Assembly: GCA_033032865.1 (NCBI GenBank)
Contig: JAWHQI010000005.1
Location: 13,540,001 to 13,604,000, forward strand
Length of the DNA stretch: 64,000 bases
DNA from: Dactylorhiza incarnata
Lineage: Eukaryota > Streptophyta > Magnoliopsida > Asparagales > Orchidaceae
Direction of reading: 5' to 3'
Under the pieces are notes generated by a model. The model saw only the letters and a program-made list of their open reading frames with translations. It did no database searches and was not told the DNA's origin. The first letter of the stretch is position 1. The number at the start of each line of letters is the position of its first letter. Below are positions 41,383 to 53,953 of this stretch, piece after piece. The translations under genes and the position numbers were made by a program.

Positions 41383-42701
41383 TGAAGTATCTAGTTGCCT
41401 ACCTAAATCACCTAGAGGGGGGTGAATAGGTGATCTCTACGTCTTTTGCGGAATTAAATATTAAACGTAAAGCACAGCACACAAAATTAATCACAGCCAC
41501 AGATAACACCAGGAATTTATAGTGGTTCCCCGTACTTGGGTACTCCACTGCCGGCCTCGCCAATCTAGCACCACAGCTAGACTTGACTACTCACTAAATC
41601 TCGGATCAAGAGCGATCCTACAGTCTCGGAGTCAAACTCCTACAAACTCAGAGAGAACCTCTCTTACAACTCGGAGAAAACTTCTCCTACAACTCGGAGA
41701 ACAACCTCTCCTACAACTCGGAGATAACAACTCCTACAATAGATTGAAAAGGGTTTGAACAATACTAAACCAGATCTGAATAACAGAGGCGTTTTCTTCC
41801 TTCTTCTTGAATGGCTTTTGAGAACGATGAGGAAGAACAACGATCCTTCAAATCTGTCTTTGGCAATCCGAAACGATCCAATAGAGATTGTAGAACCTGA
41901 GTATGGATCAATCGAACCCTTCTTGAAAGAAATCGGCAACTCCAAAGAGTAGAACGATCTCCAATCGTAGACGACGGCGAGCGGCGTTTTTCACGTTCTT
42001 TTTGATCGGGAGAGAGATTAGGGTTTAGAACGATTCTTTTTCTTCCTTTTAAACAATCCTATATATATGGAGAGGAGCAATTAAAGGATTAATTAGCCTT
42101 AAAGGCGCTCCATATAGCCGTTAGAAACGAAAAGGGGCGATCACGATCCGTCTAGAACAGAGAAAATGAAACAGAAAAATTACGGACAGAAGTCTCGAGA
42201 CATAAGGGATCTCTCGAGACATAAGGGATCTCTCGAGACATGAAACGGAGAAAGCAGGAAAGGGATGTCTCGAGAACTCGATGATCTCTCGAGACATTGC
42301 AAAGATTTCAGACTTAAGATCTCTCGAGACAAACACGATCTCTCGAGACATGTCTGATCTCTCGAGACATATCCTTAGGAAAAAAATTTGTTTCACAAAA
42401 ATTTCTTTTCTTCTCTTGAACACATGCTGCAGCCGCACTCCAAAGTCTTCAATAGTCTTGAAAAAGAAGTGTACCCCAATAGTGAGATCACACATGAGTC
42501 ATCACCATGTTTCATATAATGAGGGATTACATTTTATGAAACTGTGTTTGCAGACCCATTGTGACCTGACATTGGCTTACACTTAGCCATGATAATCTGC
42601 AAGACAATACTAGAAAAGCATATCAAATACAAAAGCAATTCAATCTTAGTTTAAGGGTGACTTCTCACAAATCAAGGTAATTGTGAATGCAATTTCCAAC
42701 A
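41383..42701 (-). repeat. 5' LTR of C, 1319 bp
   Basis: Partner of 21095-22320 + 33033-33125. Carries the same TATA box and eight TCTCGAGA copies. The six differences I count are near 41415, 41856, 41858, 42153, 42254 and 42500. Confidence 0.95.
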
Positions 42702-42706
42702 GATTC

Positions 42707-45700
42707 TTAGCAGAAATTTTATTTAGTTATGGAAACCTCCAAAAAGGGGCTGTTATAGTAGCTATTGGGGTAAACTACAGGAAATCTTAATTTTATTATT
42801 GTTGTTGTTTTGGTGGCAGCTGGGTTATCCCATCAGGTTTCATTATTTTGGGAATTTCTTTGGGAAATTGGGGTTTGGTGGTTGGTGGCTGCTTGGATTC
42901 TCCTTCCAGGTTTTGTATTAGCTTTTGGAATCATCTTTTATTTGGGAAATTAGGATGGTGTCTATTTGGTTTCTCCATCCAGAATTCAGTATGAGCATTT
43001 GAAATGCTTCCTTTTGTTTGGGGGCCGCCTTTGTCTGTTGGGGGTGTTAATTTGTTAGGGGGTCTGCTGTTATAAAATCTGTTTGGGGCTGCTGTCTGCA
43101 AAGCAGTTGGGACCTGTTGATTTGGGGGGTTGCCTTATGGCTTCCAGGTTGGGGGGCTGTTTCAATTAATTCCTCCTTATGTTAGGGGCTGCCTTCAGAA
43201 ACTTATGTTGGGCAGCACCTTGGTTTGTGTTAACGGCTATTTTGGTATTTCCTTGGTTTATGGTTAATAGCTATTTGGTATTTTCCTTGGTTTCATGTTA
43301 GTAGCTGTTTTGGTTATGTGGGAAGCTTTGGTAAATTCGCTTGGTTATGCTAGTAATGATCTGATTATGTGTTGAAGTTTGGTGAATCCTTCCAGGAAAT
43401 TTCATTGATAAGAAATGTCATCACTTTGGGCTTGCATATATTCTAATTAGGATTACTTAGGGGTGGTCTTACAGCTCCATTTCTGAATTTCTGTTGGCGA
43501 TTTTCCTGCTTGAATCTCTGTTGGCAAATTGTTTGGATCATTATAGGGGGCTGCCTTGCGCTTGAAAATTCTGTTGGCAAATTTCTTGGATCGTCATTGG
43601 GGCTTGCCCCTCTAGTTGTTGTTCTGTGTTAGCAAAGGAATTCGGTTGGTTTTGTTAGGGGCTGCTCCTTATATGCTTTTCTTTCTAATTGGGGGCTGCT
43701 GCAGTTAAATCTCTACTTAGGGGGTGTTAATCTCTTTGGGCTGCTATATTTATGTTTTCCCCTTTTATGTTGAGGGGGCTGCTATGTATTTAATCCTCCT
43801 TTTTCTTGTTGAGGGGGGCTGCTGTATATATATAACTCTCCTATTCTTGTTGGGGGCTGCCTCTTATGCTTTGGTATGGTGGCTGTTTCATATATTGCTC
43901 ATTTGGGGCTGTCTGGTTTATACTTTGTTCAGGGGGATGCTCCTCAAGTATTGTTGATGGGGGCTGCTGGTTGTATATATCCTCTAATTGGGGCTGCTGT
44001 AATTATGATCCTACCTATTAGGTTATGTGTGGTGTTCCTCTTGGTTGTTGGCAAGGTTCCTTATAGTTTCTTTGTGCCTGTCTTCTCCTTGATTTACCAT
44101 GGCAGCTTTTGATATATCTTATTTTTCCCTTGTTCCCCCTAATTTGAACACTTAATATATAAACCTCTGCGCCTATACGCTAGGAAATTTTCTTGGTATA
44201 ACCTTAAGTAAATTACCGATTCGTAAATTTTCGGGGTTTAAGTTTGATGGCTAGGTATTTACTTAGGTTTATGCAAAGTTAGATTTCCTAGGCTATATGC
44301 TAGAGGTTTCGTCTCGTGGGGAAGTTGTGCATGTCAGCTATTGGTTTTATGCGAGGTTTCTCCTTGGTCTTTATGTCATTGGTTAAATCTTGGACTTATC
44401 TGTTTAGTTAAGCTTAAGTAGTCTTGCTCGGTAAATCTCCAAATCCTGCACTGTTCTTTTGTTGGCTATGTTCTGATGGTCTAGCCGGTTAAATTCCCTG
44501 GGATTTTGTTTCCTAATTTCCTGACGGGTACGGGGAATTAGATGCTAAACTCCCTGGGAATTTCTTTTGCTAGTTCTCGATGACACAACGAAATCATTTA
44601 TTGCTAATGTGGATAGTTGTGTGGTTGCATTTTGGGTTTCAAGCTCTTCACCCGTTCCAATTATTGAAACTTTCATTGTTACAGAAAAGTGATCATTTAT
44701 GGTGTCTTGTCGTGCCCAATTCATTGCACGGTTTCGAGAAGTTCGTTGGGAGTCAAGTTTGGAATCACCATGTGTTTTCAAATGAATCGTTGAGTAGTGT
44801 TTATTTCTTTGTGACCCTATCCTTAGGGCGTTATGGTGCTGGTATCTCGGGTTACGTCCCGTGTCTTAATTGAAACTCAATTTGATTATTTAGAACCTTT
44901 GTTTTAAGCCTTGCACGGTGGGTAGTTTTGGGTGGCAGTGGATAGAGTACCACCACCCGGATTTGGCTGTTTGGGTGGCAGTGGATAGAGTACCACCACC
45001 CAGATTTGGTTTTTGGGTGGCAGTGGATAAAGGACCACGACCCGGGTTTTGGGCTGCGGGCGTTGGTGGAAGATACCACCGTCGCAGTACCTTCTTTTGG
45101 GGGACGCTTTTCCCTTGAGCTGATCAGTCTCAAGTTTTTATAAACATATATGCTTATATATGTGTATGATGATATTATATGTATGACCATCACCTCTGAG
45201 CCGCAATGGCGGATACGTGGTGGGCTTTGATTGGTTGACTATTACCTTCTGGTGCAGGCTTTTCTTCTTACCGAGTGAACTCATTTGAGCTGGCTCGGGT
45301 TGTTGTAAGATTATAGATGTTTACCTGTTTAGTTTACCTTTCTGCACTCTTTTACTTCTGATGCTGCTAATCTTGGTTTTCTTGCACCCTTTTGGGCTGA
45401 GGCATTCTTTTCTTATGAATGTCTCAGGTTCAGGTCTTTAGCTGCCGCAGGTGTTAGAGCAGCGTCGTTCAGGTCTCCTGTCGAGGCCCTTCCCCTCTTC
45501 TAGGTAAGAGGCAGTTTCTTTTTTTGTTGTTCTCCTTCTTTCCTGCGGGTTCGTGTCAGTTGTTGGCGCCCGTATGACTTGTATCTTTAGATTTCTTGCT
45601 AGTAATTTTGCTGTTACGTTTGGGTTGTTTACCTACTTGCTCTCTGGGAAGCTTTATGCTAAGATGTAGTAGTTACTTTATTGATTATAGAAAATGTCAT

Positions 45701-46097
45701 TCTTGCATATCATGCTTTTAAATAAAGATCGCATACTTTGAAATTCGTAGAAAAATCCTTTCTTACTATACTAAACCTAGATATATGCATATCATTTCTG
45801 GAAATGTTTATTTTCTTTCTCATGTAGGCTAAAAGAAACAAACCTATTTCCTGCTGCGTATGTATAGTTTTCTACTTGTGGACTAGATGATCCAACAGAC
45901 CGAGGGACGCGGTCTTAATCTAAAAATGAAAATTTCTCTTTTAATCCAATCATGTATATGACTTTTTTATAAAATTTCGTAAGAAGTGTTCGCCTGAGCG
46001 TCTGTAGTCGTCTCCTGCAGGCGTGGCATCACGACGCGTATTTTCCCCTTGCTCTGATAATATGTATTATATTCTGGGGAAAATGCGGGTTATGACA
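42707..46097 (+). repeat. Right LTR of B, second part
   Basis: Continues 20105-21094 after element C and its GATTC duplication. Matches 14835-18221, with about 40 differences counted by eye. Includes the GGGGCTGC array (about 43060-44000) and the ~43-bp tandem units (about 44930-45060). Confidence 0.93.
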
Positions 46098-46102
46098 GTG
46101 AA

Positions 46103-47643
46103 TCCTGATGAATCTTTCGGCCGCGCAAAAAGGAAAAATAGTGTGACTAATGAGTAAAGTACTCAAATCGAAGCTAGGGACAATCTCCTAAGAAATCCAT
46201 CAAAGTCGGTGTCCATAGGCTTGCACGTTCACACTCTCTCTACTGCATGAGACGACTCGTATCAAAAATCAATAGGACTTATAGGCAATTATTGGGCTTA
46301 GGTTGAGTATAGGCTAGGTAAGTAGAAGGACGATGGGCATCGCCCTTAACACAACCGTCGCACTCAAGAGAATGACAATCACCAATACAACATTTTCAGT
46401 ACTTACACGACACCCCCGGACTTCAACTGAACATTAGGCGCGCGTTGAGCCAGATATACAAATGTTTTGCCGAGAGAAAATTATTATTGCACAACTCTTT
46501 CATTTTTCTTTTCTTTTCTTTTCTCTTTTCGGCAAAAGAACATTTTTAAGCGCAATAAAATGACTCCTTTAGCTAAATTAAAGCTGCCATACACAACATA
46601 GATGACACCAAATGTTATCGAGAAAGAAATTTCTTTTAGCTCAACGGTTGGTGCGAACATTGGTTCGGCTGTATGGCTTTGGTTACATTATTCGTGGAGC
46701 TAAACAAGGAGGAAGAGTAGGCTCAAATGGGCTTGCAATGGTGATTACGTAGGTAAGGATTTCAAAAGCACAAACGGATCAAGAGATGGCCTACATCACA
46801 TTTCATGACGAGTACCTCAACACAATCGTGTCGAGAGTCGCCTAGTGCAAGTTCTAGCCACCGAGAAAGGTTGCCCTTCCTTTCGACCCTAGTAATAAGC
46901 TACTACTAGTCTGCTACACTCGACCTATTACTACCGTTGGGTTCACCGGATTCACCACTAAAGTAAAATAAATTTCATCTACTATAACAGAAATAATTAC
47001 ATTACAACTCTGAATTTTATTCTACCATAATTGAATTTCTAGATGTGACGGGAGCACATGACTAGAGCACTACTCGAGTCAACATTTTTCTCTACTCTTC
47101 ACTCAAACACTAACAATTCAATTCTTATGAATGGGAAAACCTCGCAGCGATACCCAATAAGCATGCGTGATCAAGTGCGCGTGAACTAGGTGCAAGTGTA
47201 TGCAACAAAATATAAATCCTAACTCAGCACATTCTAGCATGTCATGCAACGTGTGTGCACGTGCACGGCTCGCTCTCTCCCCCAGACTTGATTGAGAACA
47301 TCCAAAATAAGCAATTCAAACATAAGTAAAAGAGGGGAAGAGTTGACCTATGCTCACAAAACAGCATGCCAGAAGTGCGGTAATCCCAATTTCTTTAAAA
47401 ATAAATCTCCTTCCACGCGAGAGCATAGCTTCACCTACAATGTTAACAAAACTGAAATAACAATACGGAAAAGGATTAAAAAGATAAACGGAACTGAGTG
47501 GTTCCCATGGGTTGTCTCCCAAGAATCCCTTTTGTTTAACGTCCTTTAAGGTGGACCAAATACTTGTATTAATCATTGTTCAAATAGCAGAGAATCTAGA
47601 GAACAGTTTCACAGACAGAGATCACAGCATAAGAAAAAGGAAC
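46103..47643 (-). other. 3' non-coding tail of A
   Basis: Follows the A gag-protease frame and continues beyond the B insertion at 13638-13844. Contains the post-ORF stem-loop at 47521-47508 (TGGG/CCCA, loop AGACAA on the minus strand). It also holds an internal PPT-like tract, AAGTCTGGGGGAGAG at 47289-47275, matching the terminal tract at 13650-13638. No pol-like frame is visible, so RT, RNase H and integrase are absent rather than merely mutated. A 12-bp palindrome GTGCACGTGCAC lies near 47255-47266. Confidence 0.7.
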
Positions 47644-49959
47644 TCAGCTATACGCGCTTTTGTAGTGCACGTCCCCAGTGGCTTGTAGGCTGGAGGTGAA
47701 AGCTTTAGGGCCAAAATTGGTATTACCCAATTTTCCCCTAGCCTCTGCCAACTTGCCACTGGAAGCAGTGGAGCGAGCACTATGCTCTCTTCTTTCAAGT
47801 TTCAGTTTCTCCACGGTAGGAGAGCGCCAGCGTTGGTAGTCGTCAGATTTTCCCACCTTAGTGGTGGGTGGTGTCACTCCCGTTACCGTGGTGGCAACTG
47901 GGTCAGCCCAAGAGACCGTCTGTTTAAAAAGTTTATTACAAAATTTATTGTTAGATAAGAATGGGACATTGTCCCAAGTTAAGTTCAGCTGAATGGGTTT
48001 AGACACCAGATCTTCCTTCCTTTCCGGGTCACATTCCTTTCTGAAATCTATTTCTTCTTCTTTTCCGCATGATTGTTTCTCCTCCTTCTCTTCGTCCAAC
48101 AATACTATTTCAACCTTGATTCCTGCTTCGCTAAGAGATTTATCAGAAATAGTTTGGGAAAAGCAAGGCAATGTTTCAGTCACAATTTTGGGGCAAGTAG
48201 GGATGATAACTTTCCCAGCGGAAAAATCCAAAGTGGCACCGCTCTCTTTCAAGAACGGCACTCCCAAGATGGGGATAGAGTTATTCTCCTGGGGTCCCAA
48301 CACTTGGAAGTCAGCGACCACCACCTTCCCCTCAACCATGATTTCAACATTCTTCACTTCTCCCTCCGACTGAATAATGGTCCCATTAGCGAGCACCAAA
48401 GACTTCCGATCATCCAGGTTCATCTCGAGTTGCAGTTTAGCCACGTCTTGCAATGCAAGGACATTGCGGGATGATCCGGAGTCACATAAGGCAACAGTTT
48501 GGAAATTATTAATAGAACAATTGATTACTAATTCATTTGGGTCAACCACATCCGTGTCGGTGAGACTCTTCCCTTGATTTATAGGATTTTTTTCTGTGTT
48601 GCAAGGAAGGTTCCCTTGCGACTGCTCGGTTAACAATTGAGCCAATAGGCCCAATTGCGCCTCCGAGTTGCGCATGGATGCGGTTTGGTTAACCATGTTA
48701 TAGTTCGCGGCATGCATAAACCTTTCCATCATTTCTTCAAGGTTGCTCTTCTTAAGAGTTGGGGCACCTTGATTATAACTCGGTTGAGGCGGCCGCGGTT
48801 GGCTACCGGAGGCTATCGTTGTCCTGGAACGTTTTGTTTCCAAGAGAAGTTCGGATGACTTCTCACGCCCGAGTTATAAGTGTTATTGAACGGTGCTCCT
48901 TGAGTTTGATCATTAATATAATTAACACTTTCATCAAAAGAAACTTCAGTAGGTTGCACACCTATGGGGCACTCATATGCATGATGCCCTGGGTTTCAAC
49001 AAACTTGACATGAGATCATCATCACTGGGGCAGAAGGGAGGGTAGGCCTCTTAAGCAGCATGGTACTTTTGGTAGGTGTACCAGACGTGTTCACCTCAAA
49101 AAGATCGCGAGTGTTCCATGGAGCATTTCTTCCAGCAGTCCAAAAGGAACTATGAATGGCAGTGTCTTGGACGATCTGTAATGCTTCTTCAGGGGTGTGG
49201 TTCATCAAAGTTCCGCCTGCAGCAGCATCAATCATGGCCCTGTAGTTAGGTTCAATAGCAAAATAAAAATTTTCTACTATGGCCCATGGTTGCAGCTCAT
49301 GCTGGGGGCATTTCCGGAGAAGGTTCATGAACCTCTCCCAAGCTTGAGAGAGCCTCCTGATCAAGTTGTTGGAAGGTTGCTATTTCCCTCCACAAGTTCA
49401 CAACTTTGTCAACAGGGTGAAACTTTGCTAAGAATTGTTCTTGCAGGGCATCCCAAGTGGTAGCTGTACCGGCAAGGATCGTGTGGAACCACGCCTTTGC
49501 CTTGTCACATAGAGAAAAAGGGAATAGCATGAGCTTCATCGTATCGTCAGCCAGTCCTGCATAATGAAATGTTTCACAAATTTCTGCGAATTCAATTAAG
49601 TGAAGATTGGGGTCTTCACTTGCTAATCCAGAGAACTGGGCCTGATTGCGGATCATGTTCAGGATGGCCGGCTTTATCTCAAAGTTGTTGTTGGTGATAG
49701 CTGGGTCAAATCCAGGGTACACACTCCCAACAGTGGGTGTAGTGTAGTCTCTCATAGTCCTAGGTCGTGGCCTAGCCACTTCATTCTCGTCAGCAGCCTG
49801 AGCCACGGCCGGTGCATTTCCTACTCCGGGATTAGCCTGATTTCCATTAACATCCATGGTGGCAGCATCACGTAGATGCGCCCGCAGAGTACGCTCTATC
49901 TCAGGGTCAAATGCTGCACACTCACCGGGATCTCTTCTATGCATACACTTCTTCAACAC
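47644..49959 (-). pseudogene. gag: Athila-like gag-protease of A, frame broken
   Basis: Read from 49959 (ATG 81 bp after the PBS). Gag shares [28 protein letters not shown] and [16 protein letters not shown] with Athila gag (compare D). Lesions: loss of two bases in a CT run near 49345, a TGA inside the zinc-knuckle-like CQVC...PGHHAYEC near 48995, and a further frame change near 48850. The last segment (48843-47644, 399 codons) is open and holds a protease-like domain (CDSGSSRNVLAL, ILGVPFLKESGATL). After it come about 200 residues, rich in Lys/Glu then Ser/Thr, that I do not recognise. There is no RT. A working copy would supply capsid and protease only. Confidence 0.82.
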
Positions 49960-50040
49960 GAAAGCAGATAATCAGAAAAAAAAAATAAAAAAAACCTTAA
50001 AACGGATCTCCAAAGAAAAACAAATCATACACGCTTGAAG

Positions 50041-50058
50041 TCCCCGACAACGGTGCCA
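50041..50058 (-). promoter_or_regulatory. Primer-binding site of A (tRNA-Asp type)
   Basis: Minus-strand TGGCACCGTTGTCGGGGA, two mismatches from the D site (TGGCGCCGTTGCCGGGGA). It places A on the minus strand. Confidence 0.88.
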
Positions 50059-50064
50059 AAAACT

Positions 50065-51568
50065 TGATGCGCTATTTCGGCACTGCTAATTAGCAGGCAC
50101 GTAATGCGATACGACGATAGTGCACCGGTCGCTCAAGTAATAAAATAGGGAGGGACTCCCCGAATATCGTTCTCAAAGGACCGCAAGTTGGGTAGTACGA
50201 CTTGCTCTAAACAGGAAATCAGTTAAAAGGATTAATAAGTAACAACGGTGGGATTTGATTTGGTTTCCTACGCTATTGCAAAATGAAGAAAGATGCGGGT
50301 CAAAACTCCACTTCGCACGGCGAGATTGGTGCAACGGCCGCGATGCCGTGCTTTGGAAGGCACGTGGACAGGAAATCACTATGACGGTTGAGGGTCGCAC
50401 ACACCTCTTCTCAAAGCATCACCACTAGCAATTGCTAGTGGCTTCACCCACAACGTAACTTAGAAAATCACTAGGAACAAGGGGCTATTCATGCCACCAC
50501 AACATCAGTGCATATGAACGAAAGCAATAATCCTTAAGATTAACTTAACAAGTATTCATACAACACAAAAACGAAGTATAAGCTTTCAAGGTTAGAGAGG
50601 ACCACAAAGAAGAAGTCACGTCTTGGGTTCACGACCGGAATGAGAGGTTGTCGGGCTCTCTCTAGACTCGGCCCTCAGATGGTGAGCTTGGCTCAAAGGA
50701 GGCTATCACTGCTCCTACGATCTTCAGCGCTTCCTTGGTCTCCTTGGCGAGGAATGCTTGAGCTAATGGTGGATGAAGCTTCCTAATGCTCCCAGATGGA
50801 AGGATGGATGTGGAAATCACCGGAAATGGCCTTGATGGTGGAGGAGATGAAGGGGAATCCTTCAGCCCTCAAGAGCAGCGGGAAGGAAGAGATTTACCGC
50901 CCTCTGAATCGCTCCCAATCGTCCTCTATCGCCACCCCGCGTTGACTGCCTCGATTCCTGCTTTTTATAGGAAACAGGTTGAAAATTGGTCACGCACGGT
51001 CGACTGTGCGATATTAACGGATAAAATATGGCTTGGATAAGACGCTGCGCCGCCCATGCGATTTGTTCACGCACGACCAACGCCGCTCGTGCGTTCAAAC
51101 GCACGGGTAAAATCCGACGCTCTGAAATCACAAAGATACAGGTCGACCGTGCGTTTTACTCACGCACGGGTGAATTCGCCCGTGTGTTAAAATGCATGAG
51201 TAAACTCCGACGGTCCATTTTCTTCCCAGACACAAACGCACGACCGCACGGACCGTGCGTCAAGGAAACGCACGACCGTGCGATATGCACCGAAATTACT
51301 TTTAGGGAAAACGGGGCGATCAGGCCACCTGCAAACAAGATATACCAGCTGGGAATACATTTCCAGCACAGAAACACAAAAAAGAAGGGAAGGGGAGCAC
51401 AATGTTCTTACCCCCAACAACAAGGAATGCAATTGCACACCGAAATGGGCTTAATAGTGCACCTAGCATGGAATACTATATATAAATGAAAGCGTGCCTA
51501 AAATGTGGTGCAAACACTAGAATATCAGCCCAAATGAGTCCAAAAATATATATAAATGGGACTCATCA
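50065..51568 (-). repeat. 5' LTR of A, 1504 bp
   Basis: TGATGCGCTATT...GGGACTCATCA. Partner of 12092-13637. Minus-strand TATA box at about 50961-50971, with CGCACG/CGTGCG inverted motifs clustered upstream at about 50992-51287. It lacks the long C run seen in the other LTR. Confidence 0.94.
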
Positions 51569-51573
51569 CTTCT

Positions 51574-53953
51574 CCACCTCCTCTTCGATCCCTTTGAGTC
51601 ATTCTGGAGCGAAGTTCCCCTTCTTCTGTATTATTGGCCTATAGGCAGAGTTAGTATTTAAAAAGTGAAAGATGACTTGTGGATCTACCCCGTGCATATC
51701 TTCAAGACTCCACGTGAAGATATCTTTGTTAGCATGGAGAAAGATGGCATATTCATCTCGCTCTTCTTGGGATACGAGGTACCTGACCTGACCTGTCCGG
51801 GTCAGATCCCACTGGGAGATCGACACTTCCATGAGTCCTTCAAGGGGCGCTCCGTGTTGCAGAGTTGCCTTGTCCCACAGGTTGAAATTATAGATATTGA
51901 GAGCGATCACCTCTGCTGGTCGAGCCAGCTTCAGATAATAAGTTCGTGCTGCTTCTTGGTTTCCATGCGCGACCCCTATCCCTACGAAGATCAGGAATTT
52001 CATGGCTAGATGTGGGATAGATGGATATGCTCCAAAGATGGGTTGAAGTGGCCTTCCAAAGATGGCATTGTAGGCGGAGGTGGATTCAACAACCATGAAC
52101 TGGAAGTTGTGCATTGATTGTCGTGGGAACTCGCCCAACGTGATAAGGAGTGTGATCATGCCTTGAACCAGAATGGGTCGGTTGTCAAAGCCGTAGACAG
52201 GTCCGGCTGTGGGGCTGAGCTTTGTAGAGTAGATAAGAATAGGATGTCGACCGAGCACCCATTGTCGACCAATATCCTCTTAATGTTGAAGCAAGGGTCC
52301 TTGATCCATGCACTGATCACGAGTGGGTCCTGATGCGGGAGTCGTATCCATTGCAGATACCCTTCCCAAAAGGTGATCCTAGTGTCATTCTTGAGCTTCT
52401 TAAATTCATGGTCCCTTGGGGGTTTGGCGATTGAGAGGATCTGCATGGCGAGGGTGGGAGGCCAAGTGATAGTCTCGATCTCCCCCACCACCATCCTGCC
52501 TCAGGAAGCTCCTCGAGGAGCGGGAGGCTACTCCCTTTCCTCCCTAGGTGGCTGAGGATGATTGGTCACTTAGCCCTACAGAAATCTTCTGAGGAGTCCC
52601 TCACATATGAGACGCTCAATTTAATCCTTCAACCTGGAACAATCCTCGGTGGTGTGCCCGAATCCTCGGTGGAACTCGTAGTACTTTAACTAGTCATTTC
52701 TGAGATTTGGGTGAGGTATCCTTAGCCTGTGAAGCTTCGATTTATTCTGGATGGCATTTTGTACATTGGTTCTGGTGGTGTTGAGCGGAGTGTAAATTCG
52801 GGGTGGTAGCGGACCCAAATCTCTTTGGGGATCACGACAATGCTCATCGCTGCGGTGCTCCCAAACGTGCTGCTCTTCCTATCTTTTGGGGGCCTGATCC
52901 ATTGCCCTTTTTTCCTTTTTTGGCCATCTTCAAACTGCAGTCGGTGCGCTTCGAAATCCACAATGGAAACTATTTTAGCATCTACCCGATTCACGAGATC
53001 AGGGTAGCTCGGTACCGTCTCTTTCATCAGAGACGAGTAAAAGTGCTTGGACGAAGACCCCCAAGGAAAATTCCCTACAGAAGGTCAGGATCGACCCCTG
53101 GGATTTGCCGGGCCTCAGTAGTGAAGAGACCGAAAAATCCTTAAGGGTCTCTCCCTCGTTCTGGAGGATTCCTGAAATATTGGAGAGGTCTTAGACAGTT
53201 TTGCGGTTGGCGATGATTTGGTCAGTGAACTACTGTGCCATCTCCACAAAACTGTTTATGGCTCCATCCCATAGAGAATCAAACAAGTGTATGCTTGCCC
53301 TTTCAAGGTTGTCAGAAACACCTAGCAGAGGAGCTGATCTGGAGCATTGTAAATTCTCATGATGGTAGTGAAATGATTGACATGCTCTAACGAGTCATCC
53401 GTCCCGTCGAACGTTTTGATGTTAGGGAGTTTGAAGACAAGCAAAGCTGGATGAGCCAGGACCTGTGGCGACAGTGGAGAGCAATAGTACAGAGGATGGT
53501 GAGCAAAAGCAATACATAGCCCAAACTGACTGTATTCTTATGTTATCATATCGCGTATCCCTTCATGAGTGGTTCTTCCGATAACTTGTCCAGGGCCAAC
53601 TCTTCCTTGACGTTGGTGATGGCGATAAACTTCCGATCCCCTGGCCGGCCGGGCAGGATGAGTGGAACTTGCTGCACTAGAGAGATCTTCTGAGACATCC
53701 TACTCCCGAGCAACCTCCTCTACCAGATCACAATTTGGAGCTGGGTGCAGAATGTTTAGTGCTAGAAGTGGAATGAGAGATCGAGGAACCCCAATATTTC
53801 TTAGTAGAGTCAGCATCTCGGCATGTTGCTCCTCCATTTGGCGCATACGCCCTTCTAGTGCTGCTACGGGAGCATTTCATGACTCCTCTACGAGAGGTGC
53901 ACTGATGAGTGAATGCGAGGGAGATGGGTCAACTTATCCCCAGATGAAAGAAT
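51574..53953 (-). pseudogene. Tat-lineage gag and protease (element F, 5' half)
   Basis: Minus strand, high to low coordinate. Gag N-terminus near 53900-53750 (RMRQMEEQHAEMLTLLRN). Gag core near 53480-53050 (KTFDGTDDSLEHVNHF, with stops). A finger-like segment near 52680 (YYEFHRGFGHTTEDC, where a first Cys is usual). Protease near 52330-52250 (VDNGCSVDILF). The pre-RT region near 52100-51570 has SAYNAIFGRPLQPI and DIFTWSLEDMHGVDPQV, and ends at VEK. The frame continues after element A at 12091 with LLEVQFIREVKYP. Stops and shifts make it non-functional. Confidence 0.85.

Larger units (their letters stand above)
21095..42701 (-). mobile_element. Element C: Sirevirus-type Copia with third ORF
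   Basis: TGAAGTATC...TTTCCAACA termini with target duplication GATTC at 21090-21094 and 42702-42706. Reading on the minus strand: LTR 42701-41383, PBS 41380-41368, gag 41305-38990, pol 38993-35808, third ORF 35439-33352, PPT 33143-33126, LTR 33125-21095 (split by element D). The large gag with two zinc knuckles, the Copia domain order PR-IN-RT-RH and a long ORF between pol and the 3' LTR define the Sirevirus pattern. Length without D is about 10.9 kb. Confidence 0.94.
13850..46097 (+). mobile_element. Element B: Tekay/Del-like with 4.37-kb LTRs, internally deleted
   Basis: Flanked by GTGAA at 13845-13849 and 46098-46102. LTRs start TGTAACGCCC and end GTTGTGACA/GTTATGACA. The left LTR is 13850-18221. 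The right LTR is 20105-21094 plus 42707-46097, split by element C. The internal region is only about 1.9 kb and carries broken protease and RT pieces of a chromovirus-like pol. Very long LTRs around a short non-functional interior resemble large retrotransposon derivatives (LARDs). Confidence 0.92.
12092..51568 (-). mobile_element. Element A: Athila-like, gag-protease only, with nested insertions
   Basis: TG...CA termini are bounded by the direct repeat CTTCT at 12087-12091 and 51569-51573. The element runs on the minus strand: LTR 50065-51568, PBS 50041-50058, gag-protease 49959-47644, long non-coding tail, PPT 13638-13650, LTR 12092-13637. Elements B, C and D (13850-46097) are nested in the tail. 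Without them A would be about 7.2 kb. No RT, RNase H or integrase is present, so it would depend on helper elements, as proposed for gag-bearing non-autonomous plant LTR elements (TR-GAG). Confidence 0.9.
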
